Assembly (NCBI RefSeq): GCF_012349115.1
Contig: NZ_PQIG01000100.1
Coordinates: forward strand, 186,001 to 250,000
From: Rhizobium ruizarguesonis
GTDB lineage: Bacteria; Pseudomonadota; Alphaproteobacteria; Rhizobiales; Rhizobiaceae
Length of the DNA stretch: 64,000 nucleotides
Direction: 5' to 3'
Both the position numbers and the translations under genes were made by a program. The notes beneath the pieces are model-generated. The model was not told where the DNA came from. It ran no database searches and worked only from the letters and a program-made list of their open reading frames with translations. Shown piece by piece: positions 8,912-17,238 of this stretch (the first letter of the stretch is position 1; the number at the start of each line of letters is the position of its first letter).

Positions 8912-8933
8912 TGGGGCGGGTTCGCCCGCCCCA
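8912..8933 (+). other. intra-operon hairpin with TTCG loop
   Basis: TGGGGCGGG (8912-8920), loop TTCG, CCCGCCCCA (8925-8933), a perfect 9-bp stem followed by TTTCTC. It lies in the 58-bp gap between the binding-protein and dehydrogenase genes. It could act as a partial terminator or as a 3' mRNA stabiliser for the transporter section. Confidence 0.8.
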
Positions 8934-8960
8934 TTTCTCAGACAGGCCGGGAAAAGATCC

Positions 8961-9731
8961 ATGACCGATTCAAAACAGATTGATCTGAATTTTTCGCTGG
9001 GCGGCAAGGTCGCCCTGGTAACGGGTGGGGCCTCCGGCATCGGCGATGCCATCGCATCGGCATTTGCCGCCAAAGGCGCGGTCGTCGGCGTGATCGACAT
9101 CAATGAAACCGTCGCGAAATCCAAGGCCGAGGCCCTCGGAAATGGCGCGAAAGCCTTCGTCTGCGACGTTTCCAACCCGCAATCGGTGGAAGCCGTCATC
9201 GCTGCGGCGCAGGCGGCCTTCGCTCATATCGACATCGTCGTCAACAGCGCCGGTGTCGCCATGCTCGCCCCCGCCGAGGATCTCACCCTGGAGGCCTGGG
9301 ACAGGACCATCGACATCAATCTCAAGGGAACATTCCTCGTCTCTCAGGCGGCCGGCCGGGTCATGCTCAAGGCCGGCAAGGGCGGCAGGATCATCAATAT
9401 CGCCTCGCAGGCCGGCACGGTCGCCATCGATCAGCACGTGGCTTATTGCGCCTCCAAATTCGGCGTCATCGGCCTTTCCAAGACGCTCGCTGCCGAGTGG
9501 GGGAAACACGGCATAACCGTCAATACGATCTCGCCGACAGTGGTTCTGACCGAGCTCGGAAGAAAGGCCTGGGATAACCCGCGCGGAGAGGAGCTGAAGA
9601 AGCGCATCCCGATGGGGCGCTTCGCCTATCCCGAGGAGATCGCTGCGGCGGCGGTGTTTCTGGCGTCGAGCGGCGCCGAGATGATCAACGGCGCGGATCT
9701 TCTGGTCGATGGCGGCTATACCATTGTCTGA
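8961..9731 (+). CDS. short-chain dehydrogenase, GolD/DthD-like polyol dehydrogenase
   Basis: A 256-residue classical SDR. TGGASGIG (21-28) binds the dinucleotide, and Asp46 after the second beta strand favours NAD over NADP. NSAG (95-98), Ser149, Tyr162 and Lys166 complete the active site. The C-terminal stretch from ISPTVVLTELG to LLVDGGYTIV strongly resembles, from memory, the GolD/DthD family that oxidises glycerol or D-threitol to dihydroxyacetone or D-erythrulose. Placement between a polyol importer and Dha kinases supports that role. The exact substrate is inference. Confidence 0.85.
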   Translation: MTDSKQIDLNFSLGGKVALVTGGASGIGDAIASAFAAKGAVVGVIDINETVAKSKAEALGNGAKAFVCDVSNPQSVEAVIAAAQAAFAHIDIVVNSAGVAMLAPAEDLTLEAWDRTIDINLKGTFLVSQAAGRVMLKAGKGGRIINIASQAGTVAIDQHVAYCASKFGVIGLSKTLAAEWGKHGITVNTISPTVVLTELGRKAWDNPRGEELKKRIPMGRFAYPEEIAAAAVFLASSGAEMINGADLLVDGGYTIV

Positions 9732-9753
9732 CACGCGGAAAACAGGAGGAACC

Positions 9754-10749
9754 ATGCAGCGGTTTATCAACAATCCGGACGAGGTCGTCGAGGATACGGT
9801 CAAGGGCTTCGTCAAGGCGCATGCCGATATGGTCAGGCTCGGCAACGGCAATCCGCGCGTTATCGTTGCGCGCCATGCGCCCGTCGCGGGCAAGGTCGGC
9901 GTCATCACCGGCGGCGGTTCCGGCCATGAGCCCGCCTTTATCGGCTATACCGGGCGCAACATGCTGGATGCCGTCGCGGTGGGCGAGCTGTTTTCGTCGC
10001 CGACGGCCAAGAGTTTTCTCGATGCCGCGCGCGAAGCCAATGGCGGCAACGGCGTCGTCTGCCTTTACGGCAATTATGCCGGTGACAACATGAATGTGAA
10101 AATGGCGATCAAGCTCGCCGCCAAGGAAGGCATCACGATCGCGACCGTCGTCGCCAATGACGATGTATGTTCGGCCGGACCGGACGAGCGCGAGAAGCGA
10201 CGCGGCGTTGCCGGCGAGATATTCATGTGGAAATGCGCGGGCGCCAAAGCTTCGCAAGGGGCGAGCCTCGAGGACGTGCAGGCGACAGCGCAAAGGGCGA
10301 TCGACAATTGCCGTTCCATCGGCATCGGCCTCGGTCCCTGCACGCTGCCCGCCGTCGGGCATCCCAACTTCCAGATTGCGCCGGGCACGATGGAAGTCGG
10401 CATTGGCCATCACGGCGAGCCGGGGGTCCGGGTCGAGCCGCTGAAGCCTGCCGCCGAGGTCGCACGCGAAATGGCCAAGATCGTTCTGAATGACCACGGT
10501 CTGACGTCCGGAACCGAAGTGGCCGTCATCGTCTCCGGCCTCGGCGCGACACCTTTGAACGAGCTTTATATCCTTCACGACACGATCGAAACCGAGATTA
10601 CCGGGCGCGGACTGAAAATCTACAAGACCTATATCGGAAATTACTTCACCTCGTTGGAAATGGTCGGTGCGACGCTGACCGTTATGGCGCTTGACGGCGA
10701 GTTGAAGACGCTACTCGACGTCGATGTCCACTGCCCGGCAATGCCTTGA
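9754..10749 (+). CDS. dhaK: dihydroxyacetone kinase substrate-binding subunit DhaK (first copy)
   Basis: A 331-residue DhaK-type protein that binds a short ketose covalently as a hemiaminal. ATG 9754 is preceded by CAGGAGGA and fits the family N-terminus MQRFINNPDEVVEDT; an earlier in-frame start adds only 15 odd residues. Key residues are present: GGGSGHEPA with His58, GNYAGDNMN with Asp111, and GIGHHGEPG with His220 as the covalent His. DhaL is encoded 15 bp downstream as a separate protein. No DhaM is nearby, so the phosphate donor (ATP or PEP through a distant PTS) is unresolved. Erythrulose is an alternative substrate. Confidence 0.9.
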   Translation: MQRFINNPDEVVEDTVKGFVKAHADMVRLGNGNPRVIVARHAPVAGKVGVITGGGSGHEPAFIGYTGRNMLDAVAVGELFSSPTAKSFLDAAREANGGNGVVCLYGNYAGDNMNVKMAIKLAAKEGITIATVVANDDVCSAGPDEREKRRGVAGEIFMWKCAGAKASQGASLEDVQATAQRAIDNCRSIGIGLGPCTLPAVGHPNFQIAPGTMEVGIGHHGEPGVRVEPLKPAAEVAREMAKIVLNDHGLTSGTEVAVIVSGLGATPLNELYILHDTIETEITGRGLKIYKTYIGNYFTSLEMVGATLTVMALDGELKTLLDVDVHCPAMP

Positions 10750-10764
10750 TGGGAGACCAAGCGA

Positions 10765-11415
10765 ATGCAGCAATTTGACAACGCCTCCTCAGGCGACATC
10801 GTTTTCTCGCTCGCAGATCGGATCATCGAGAACCGCGCTTATCTCAGCGAGATCGACGGCAAGATCGGCGACGGCGATCACGGGGTTAATATGGCCAAGG
10901 GATTTGGCATGGCAGCCGAACGGATCAAGGGCGCAGACATGTCGCTCGCAGAAGCTCTCGACACGCTCGGCACGGTGCTGATGACGGAAATCGGCGGGTC
11001 GATGGGGCCGCTCTACGGCGTCATGTTCATTCAGTTCGGTGAAACGATCGAAAAGGCTGCGCAGATCGATGCGGGGATGTTCAGCGCAATGCTGCACAAT
11101 GGTCTTGAAGGCATTCAGGCGATCGGGTCCGCAAAAGTGGGCGACAAGACCCTTCTCGATACGCTCGTGCCCGCCATAGAGGCGTTCGATCTGGCCAATA
11201 GCGACGGAAAGTCGTTTGCGGAATCGCTGAATGTTCTCGTCGCAGCGGCGGAGGCCGGCCGGGACAGCACCCGTGATCTGGTGGCGAGGATCGGCCGGGC
11301 AAGCAGGCTCGGCGAACGTTCGCTTGGCGTTCTGGATGCCGGCGCCACCTCCTGCGCGCTGATCCTCCAGTCGCTCGCACTTGGCGTCGAGGCAAGGCTT
11401 CGGCCATCCGCATGA
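10765..11415 (+). CDS. dhaL: dihydroxyacetone kinase nucleotide-binding subunit DhaL (first copy)
   Basis: A 216-residue all-helical DhaL-type protein. The magnesium/nucleotide Asp cluster is visible in EIDGKIGDGDHGVNM, followed by GGSMGPLYG, a GDKTLLDTL turn and ARIGRASRLGERSLGVLDAGA, the family's C-terminal signature. GGGAGA precedes the ATG. It should pair with the DhaK encoded just upstream and transfer phosphate to the bound ketose. Confidence 0.9.
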   Translation: MQQFDNASSGDIVFSLADRIIENRAYLSEIDGKIGDGDHGVNMAKGFGMAAERIKGADMSLAEALDTLGTVLMTEIGGSMGPLYGVMFIQFGETIEKAAQIDAGMFSAMLHNGLEGIQAIGSAKVGDKTLLDTLVPAIEAFDLANSDGKSFAESLNVLVAAAEAGRDSTRDLVARIGRASRLGERSLGVLDAGATSCALILQSLALGVEARLRPSA

Positions 11416-11461
11416 AAAACAGCGGGTTTTGGTGAGAGCCGTGATCCTCCAGAGCATCACC

Positions 11462-11487
11462 TTTCCGGCTGCGTTGGTGGCCGGAAA
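11462..11487. other. inverted repeat before the regulator-kinase gene
   Basis: TTTCCGGC (11462-11469) and GCCGGAAA (11480-11487) pair perfectly with a 10-nt spacer in the 155-bp gap between dhaL copy 1 and the fusion gene. It could be an mRNA hairpin or a binding site. There is no T-run. Confidence 0.6.
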
Positions 11488-11570
11488 TCATTGTGCGGAG
11501 AATGTTGAAAACCGGAGACTTTACGCTCATCTTCGCGGGCGATTTGAACATCGCAGGGAAACCAGGAAGC

Positions 11571-13670
11571 ATGACCGTCAAGACATCATCAGCGCGGAAG
11601 AACGGTAGCGTGCGAAACAGCGCTGACGATGCGTCGGAACCCATCCCGCTGCGGTTTGGCGATGATCCCTATGTCTGGGCCTGCTGGCTCTATTATGAGG
11701 ACGGCATGACGCAGGGCGACATTGCCGATACAATGGGGATTTCGCGGGCAACGGTGAACAGCTATCTCGCCGATGCGCGCGCCCGCGGAATCGTCAATAT
11801 CTCCATCGAGCCGTCGCGCCTGAGTTCGCTGACGATTGCTCAGGAGTTGAAACGGCATTTCGGTTTGCAGGACTGTCTCGTCGTCCCGAGCGACGACAAT
11901 ACCCGTCCGCTCATCGACCGTCTCGGGCGCGCAGGCGCTCAGGCGCTGCAGAGGCTTTTGAAATCCGGTGATAAGCTGGCCGTCGTCTGGGGCCGCACGG
12001 TCATGGCGGTCGGTGAACAGACCTCGATAAGCGGCCTGCAGGACGTCACGGTGGTTCAGGCAACCGGCGGAACCAGTGCGACATTCGCCTATACACCCGA
12101 ACTTTGCGCAGCGGCCTTTGCCGATGCCGTGGACGCGCGGCTGATCAATATCGCAGCTCCGGCGATCGTATCCGCTCCTGATGTCCGCAATATCCTGTTG
12201 CGTGAGCCATTGATCGAAAGTCAGTTCGAGGCGCTTTCACACGCCAACAAGGTGATTTTCGGTATCGCCTCCATGCGCCCGAATTCGACCATCCATACCA
12301 GCGGATTCTTCGAGTCGGTATCGTTGCAGCAATATCTGGCGAAGGATGCCGCAGGCATCGTCGCCGGACGTTTCATCGACGGGCAGGGCCGCCCGGTCGC
12401 AGGCCCGCTGGATGACCGCACGGTCGGAATATCACTCGACATGCTGAAGAAGATCGGTCTGCGGATCGCTGTCGCCGGCGGTTTCGACAAGGTGCCGGCA
12501 ATCCTCGCAGCCCTTCGCGGCGGCTATGTCAACGTGCTGATCACCGATGCCGCGACGGGCCGCGGCATCCTGCATGCGGACGGTGTGACCGAGGTCGACC
12601 AGAAGCTTTTGCAGCGCCCAAGGGTCGAAATTGGTACGCCGCCAGCGACCGGTTTCCGCACTCACATCAAGAAATTTCTGAACAATCCTGACGAGGTCGT
12701 CGAGGAAATGCTCTATGGGGCAGTGAAGGCACATGCTGCCTATCTCGAGCCGGTCGACAATTCTCACCGCGCGCTCGTGGCCCGGACGGGACCGCGCGCC
12801 GGCAAGGTCGGTCTTGTGATCGGCGGCGGCACGGGACACGAGCCTGCGTTCTTCGGCTATGTCGGGAAGGGTCTTGCCGATGCCGTTGCTGTCGGCAATA
12901 TCTTCTCCTCGCCGCCTCCCGGCCCGATCCTTCAATGTACCAGGGCGGCGTCCGGCGGAGAGGGTGTGCTTTTCGTCTACGGCAACTATGCCGGCGACGT
13001 CATGAATTTCGAGATGGCAGCCGAGATGGCGGCGGAGGAGAACATCGCGGTCCGCACGGTCGTGACCACGGACGACATCGCCTCATCGCCGCTGGAAGAC
13101 AGGGAGGGCCGACGGGGCGTCGCCGGTAACTTTTTCATCTTCAAGGTCGCCGGAGCAGCCTGCGACCGCGGCCTGTCGCTTGCTGCCTGCGAAACGGCGA
13201 CGCGCAAGGCCAACGCACGGACATTTACGATGGGCGTTGCATTGGAACCGTGCTCGCTTCCTCAGACCCGTCGCCACAACTTTGAAATTGGTCCCGACGA
13301 CATCGAGATCGGCATGGGCATCCATGGTGAACCCGGCGTCATTCGCGAAAAGATGATGACTGCCGATGAAATCACCGATCGGGTGATGGATCGCATATTC
13401 GCGGAAATGAAGCCGGCATCGGGCGACCGCGTCGCAGTATTGGTCAATTCCTTCGGCGCAACGCCGCTGATGGAGCTCTACATTCTCTTCCGGCGTGTCG
13501 AGCAGCGGCTGAGTGCGAAAGGCATCGCCATAGAGGCGAATTGGGTGGGACACTATTGCACCTCGCTCGACATGGTCGGTGCATCCATATCGATCTTGCA
13601 CCTCGATCAGGAATTGACGGAATTGTTGCATCATCCTTGCGATACCGCGTTTCTGCGGGTCGCGAACTGA
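11571..13670 (+). CDS. SorC-type transcription regulator fused to a complete DhaK
   Basis: About 699 residues from ATG 11571, which has AGGAA upstream; GTG 11493 in the same frame would add 26 residues with little ribosome-binding support. The N-terminus is a SorC/DeoR-type regulator: an HTH (DGMTQGDIADTMGIS then RATVNSYL), followed by a phosphosugar-sensing domain of about 300 residues. From about residue 365 a DhaK domain follows, starting FLNNPDEVVEEM. All three DhaK key residues are kept: His423 in GGGTGHEPA, Asp476 in GNYAGDVMN and His585 in GIHGEPG. The frame is continuous, so this is not two adjacent genes. It is followed 58 bp later by a second dhaL. The regulator part probably acts on the palindrome at 5173-5210; this is inference. 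Confidence 0.9.
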   Translation: MTVKTSSARKNGSVRNSADDASEPIPLRFGDDPYVWACWLYYEDGMTQGDIADTMGISRATVNSYLADARARGIVNISIEPSRLSSLTIAQELKRHFGLQDCLVVPSDDNTRPLIDRLGRAGAQALQRLLKSGDKLAVVWGRTVMAVGEQTSISGLQDVTVVQATGGTSATFAYTPELCAAAFADAVDARLINIAAPAIVSAPDVRNILLREPLIESQFEALSHANKVIFGIASMRPNSTIHTSGFFESVSLQQYLAKDAAGIVAGRFIDGQGRPVAGPLDDRTVGISLDMLKKIGLRIAVAGGFDKVPAILAALRGGYVNVLITDAATGRGILHADGVTEVDQKLLQRPRVEIGTPPATGFRTHIKKFLNNPDEVVEEMLYGAVKAHAAYLEPVDNSHRALVARTGPRAGKVGLVIGGGTGHEPAFFGYVGKGLADAVAVGNIFSSPPPGPILQCTRAASGGEGVLFVYGNYAGDVMNFEMAAEMAAEENIAVRTVVTTDDIASSPLEDREGRRGVAGNFFIFKVAGAACDRGLSLAACETATRKANARTFTMGVALEPCSLPQTRRHNFEIGPDDIEIGMGIHGEPGVIREKMMTADEITDRVMDRIFAEMKPASGDRVAVLVNSFGATPLMELYILFRRVEQRLSAKGIAIEANWVGHYCTSLDMVGASISILHLDQELTELLHHPCDTAFLRVAN

Positions 13671-13728
13671 AGGTATAAGAGATGCGCCCGGCTGACATGG
13701 GCCGCATCCTGCTCGAACTGGGAGGATC

Positions 13729-14388
13729 ATGATGTCGGAAAGCGCTGCGCGCCACCTTAGCAGGATGTTTCATCGCATCTCCGTTGCGATTGCAGCGGAG
13801 AAGGACCGTCTCTCGGATCTGGACGGGGCTATCGGCGACGCCGATCATGGAATCACCATGGTGCTCGGCTTCACGGCGGTGAACGGGGAACTCGCGAAAC
13901 TCGACCTCGACCACATGCTTCCATCAGAGGTGTTCACGTCGGCGGCGACAGCCTTTCTGAATGCCGTCGGTGCATCCACGGGACCGCTTTACGCCACGGC
14001 ATTTCGCAGGGCCGCCCAGGTCCTGAAAGAGGACGAACACCTTTCAGCTGCCGATCAGGCGGCGATCGTCGAGGCGATGACGGCCGGCATCAGGGAGCGC
14101 GGAAAGGGGCAGCGCGGCGACAAGACGATGCTCGATGCCTGGATTCCCGCGACCGAAGCCGCCGTCACTGCACGGGCGCGGGCGGCCGGAAGCCTCGAAA
14201 TGTGGACCAGCATACTGCAGGCCGCCGAAACCGGCGCGAATTCGACCCGTTCCATGGTTGCCACTCGGGGGAGGGCGGCCCGGCTCGGCGAGAGGTCGCT
14301 CGGACACATCGATCCAGGCGCGGCCTCGGCAGTCATAATCCTTCGCGCGATGAAGGAAACCTTCGCCGGCGACACTGTGAAAAAGTAG
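13729..14388 (+). CDS. dhaL: dihydroxyacetone kinase nucleotide-binding subunit DhaL (second copy)
   Basis: A 219-residue DhaL-type protein, diverged from the first copy. LDGAIGDADHGITM carries the Asp cluster, GASTGPLYATAF and GDKTMLDAWIP follow, and TRGRAARLGERSLGHIDPGA closes the domain. Two adjacent ATGs (13729 and 13732) follow GGAGG, and the second has the better spacing. It presumably partners the DhaK domain of the regulator fusion just upstream. It is the last gene of the operon, and the next gene converges on it. Confidence 0.88.
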   Translation: MMSESAARHLSRMFHRISVAIAAEKDRLSDLDGAIGDADHGITMVLGFTAVNGELAKLDLDHMLPSEVFTSAATAFLNAVGASTGPLYATAFRRAAQVLKEDEHLSAADQAAIVEAMTAGIRERGKGQRGDKTMLDAWIPATEAAVTARARAAGSLEMWTSILQAAETGANSTRSMVATRGRAARLGERSLGHIDPGAASAVIILRAMKETFAGDTVKK

Positions 14389-14459
14389 GATCGGTGACGG
14401 AATTTGCATGCAGGATCATCTGCGCGGAGCAAATGCGTCTTCGTTCCCCGGGGGCATCC

Positions 14460-15490
14460 TCAATTCGTGGCCTTTTCCGCGATGATGCCGCTGCCTTGAA
14501 ACAGCGTTGCCGACAGATCGGCAATCTCTTCGTGAACGGCCGCGCGCTCGATGCCGGGGGGGGGGCGGTAAAGAGTTCTGCCGCAAAGGCGAGGCCGAGC
14601 GCCGTGCCCTCCGGCACAAAGACATAATGTCCAAGGCCGCCGCCGAAGATTTTAAGAGCGCTGCGCCGGAGCCGCGCATGCAGCCATGATGAGCATTCTT
14701 CGGCCGGTGCCGCCCTGTCGGCATCACCGACCAGGATGAGGGCGGGCGCTTCGACAGCTTTCAGGCTTTCCTCGCTGAAACCGAGAACGGACCGGCCCGG
14801 CGCGCAAACGAGCGCGGCCTTGATTCTGTCGTCTCGGTAGGACTTCGACATGCGGGACCATGAATCGGAAAACACCTCGCTGGTGCGCAGCAATGCCGGA
14901 ATATGATCGGCAAGGTCGGGAAATTCCCTGGGTCCGCGCGCGCCACTCGGCTTCATCCTGGACGGTTCGAACTGCGAGAACTGGGCGATAGCGCCAAGCA
15001 GCAGCATCACGCTATAGGCTCCCGCCGAAAATCCGGCCGCGAACACACGAGTTGTTTCGATATGGCCCGAAAGATCACTCAGCCACGCATCGCTGTGGTC
15101 GAGCATGTAGCTTAGATCCGGCGCCCGCTCCCAAAGGCAGGCAAAGCCTTCAGCGCGATAGGGCTCGTTGCCGGTATTGCCATGGTGGTTGACGCCGAGC
15201 GCTGCAAATCCGCGATCGACCAGGCGTCGCGCCAGCCATTCCAGCCCGGCCGCGGATCCGCCTGTGCCATGCGACAATAGGACGAGCGGACAGGGCGCGG
15301 CCTCCCGCCGGATGGGTGCATCGCGGGCGACGGCCGCTTTCTGGAACCAGCTTCTTTCCGGTATTTCGCTTTCTCGCGCGTCATCGGCAGCGGGATACCA
15401 GAGGGACCAACTGATGGGTCTGGGGCCGGTTGCGTCCCAGTTCGACCTTTTCTCGTCGTAGAGGACGCCGTCGCGAAAGCCCAGTTTCAT
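14460..15490 (-). CDS. alpha/beta hydrolase (dienelactone-hydrolase-like), frameshifted near the C-terminus
   Basis: A soluble alpha/beta hydrolase of about 340 residues. The nucleophile elbow is GFSAG (Ser155), SHGTGG at 73-78 forms the oxyanion region, and GDADRAAP and GGLGHYVFVPEG carry the likely acid and His. Family and reaction are clear only to hydrolase level. As read, the frame runs on to 14333 with an Arg/Ser-rich tail antisense to dhaL. Shifting by one base at a C10 run (G10 on the plus strand, 14556-14565) gives a sensible ending GIERAAVHEEIADLS and a stop at 14460. Eight or eleven Cs would be in frame. This is a true frameshift, a phase-variable tract or a sequencing error. Confidence 0.8.
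14556..14565. repeat. G10 homopolymer inside the hydrolase gene
   Basis: Ten consecutive G on the plus strand, at the exact point where the hydrolase reading frame breaks. Runs of this length are rare in coding DNA and prone to slippage. Confidence 0.9.
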
Positions 15491-15524
15491 CTCTCGGATG
15501 CCTCTCTGAACAATTCCGCGCGGT

Positions 15525-16040
15525 TCAATTCGTCGCCTTCTCCACGGTGATGTCGCCGAATTCGTCGATCAGCACGGTCCAGCCATCCGGCTCCGCGGCA
15601 GGGTCGGTCTTCAGATAGACCGTAGCGAAGAGACCCGGTTCCTTGATGATGCCGTTCGAATTCTCGGGGCGTATATCGGTAACGTAAGGTTTCAGGTCGC
15701 TGAACTCCTGCAGCTCGATGGTCGAGGCGATCGCCGGGCCGGTCTCGGTCTGGGCAATCTGCTGCAGATAGACCTTCGAAGTCCTGTCCGGCTGGCGGAC
15801 GGCAAAGAGCTTGTAGTAGCCGTGGCGCTGAGCGGCCGTTCCTTCGGGGTCGGCAACGCTCTCGGCGCCTCTCGGCGCCCGCTCGACATCAGGTGCATTG
15901 CCGTCATCCTCCCAGTAGCCGGTGCTGGTCGCGAAAATCACTGATGCCGGCAGGATGGCATCCTGTGCCGGAGCGGCATCAGCCGCAATGCTCCATCCCG
16001 CAAGCAGGAGGCTCGTCATCAATACCCGTCGCATTGCCAT
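15525..16040 (-). CDS. secreted protein of unknown function
   Basis: A 171-residue protein with an N-terminal signal peptide (MAMRRVLMTSLLLAGWS then ADAAPAQ). I do not recognise the mature part; it is acidic, with a single compact domain rich in aromatic residues and ending WTVLIDEFGDITVEKATN. It starts 4 bp after the end of nadK on the same strand, so the two are probably co-transcribed and translationally coupled. Periplasmic location is inferred. Confidence 0.75.
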   Translation of the reverse strand: MAMRRVLMTSLLLAGWSIAADAAPAQDAILPASVIFATSTGYWEDDGNAPDVERAPRGAESVADPEGTAAQRHGYYKLFAVRQPDRTSKVYLQQIAQTETGPAIASTIELQEFSDLKPYVTDIRPENSNGIIKEPGLFATVYLKTDPAAEPDGWTVLIDEFGDITVEKATN

Positions 16041-16044
16041 CGTC

Positions 16045-16818
16045 TCAATCCTTGAACTGCTCGGCGAGAATACGGTCGGACCAAGAGCGGTCGGGATCAG
16101 AAAGGATGCGTGCCGTCATATGCTCCGACTGGGCGATGCGGACATGCAGCACCGATTTGACCTCGGTATTGTCGGCCACTGCGTTCACCGGCCGCTTCAC
16201 CGGCTCGAGGACGTCGATATCGACGGTCACCTTGTTTGGAAGAAGTGCGCCCCTCCAGCGCCGTGGTCTAAACGCGCTGACCGGCGTCATGGCGAGCAGT
16301 GGCGCCTCGAGCGGCAGGATCGGGCCATGGGCGGAAAGATTATAGGCCGTCGATCCGGCAGGGGTCGCCACCATCAACCCGTCGCAGATCAGTTCCTCCA
16401 GGCGAACACGCCCGTCTACCGTGACCCTCAGATTCGCCGCCTGATAGGATTGGCGGAAAAGATAGACCTCGTTGATGGCGAGCGCCGTCGAGTTGGTCCC
16501 GTCGGCATTGGCCGTCGTCATTTGCAATGGCCGGAAGACGTTTTCAACGGCTTCGCAGATGCGCTCCTGAAGTCGTTCGCTGCGATAGTCGTTCATCAGG
16601 AAGCCGACCGAGCCGCGATTCATGCCGTAGACCAGCTTGCCCGAGTTCATGGTGTTGTGCAGCGTCTGCAGCATGAAACCGTCACCACCGAGCGCGACGA
16701 TGACGTCGGCTTCGTCAGCCGCTACGTCACCATAGATGCGAATCAACTCCTCGCGCGCGGCAAGCGCCTCCGTCGTTGGTGAGGCTAGAAAGGAAAGCGT
16801 CTGAAATGAACGACCCAT
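16045..16818 (-). CDS. nadK: NAD kinase
   Basis: A 257-residue cytoplasmic enzyme that phosphorylates NAD to NADP. ALGGDGFMLQ carries the GGDG motif (44-47) with the catalytic Asp. An NE pair (INEVYLF) and TPAGSTAYNLSAHGPI form the conserved NAD-binding core, and a C-terminal beta sandwich follows. The length is slightly short but normal for alphaproteobacterial members. It is the first of a two-gene unit with the secreted protein downstream. Confidence 0.95.
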   Translation of the reverse strand: MGRSFQTLSFLASPTTEALAAREELIRIYGDVAADEADVIVALGGDGFMLQTLHNTMNSGKLVYGMNRGSVGFLMNDYRSERLQERICEAVENVFRPLQMTTANADGTNSTALAINEVYLFRQSYQAANLRVTVDGRVRLEELICDGLMVATPAGSTAYNLSAHGPILPLEAPLLAMTPVSAFRPRRWRGALLPNKVTVDIDVLEPVKRPVNAVADNTEVKSVLHVRIAQSEHMTARILSDPDRSWSDRILAEQFKD

Positions 16819-16977
16819 GCAATGCCCTTTATGATGCTGCCCTAGCTAAAGGATAAAGGCCTTGCGCGACAAGGACGTTTTCTATCGCGAAGCGTTTTGA
16901 GCTGCAGCAGACCTGTCCGCGCGGCCGCGGATTTTCCCTTTACAGAATCACAAAATCTGTTAGTTGGGGCAATTATC

Positions 16978-17053
<76 letters not shown>

Positions 17054-17238
17054 TTCTTTTCCGCGCGATACGGCCTGCCAACTCATAGCCTGGGTTCGAC
17101 GCTGCTTCGCTCAATCTCGCACCGGCAGATCTTTTCAGATAGCACGCATCGCTTGATGAACCGCGCGTGAAGGGCTGCTTCAGCGCCAATTCAGGCGCGC
17201 CCGCATATCTTCGCCTCATCATCAATGAGGAAACAGCC

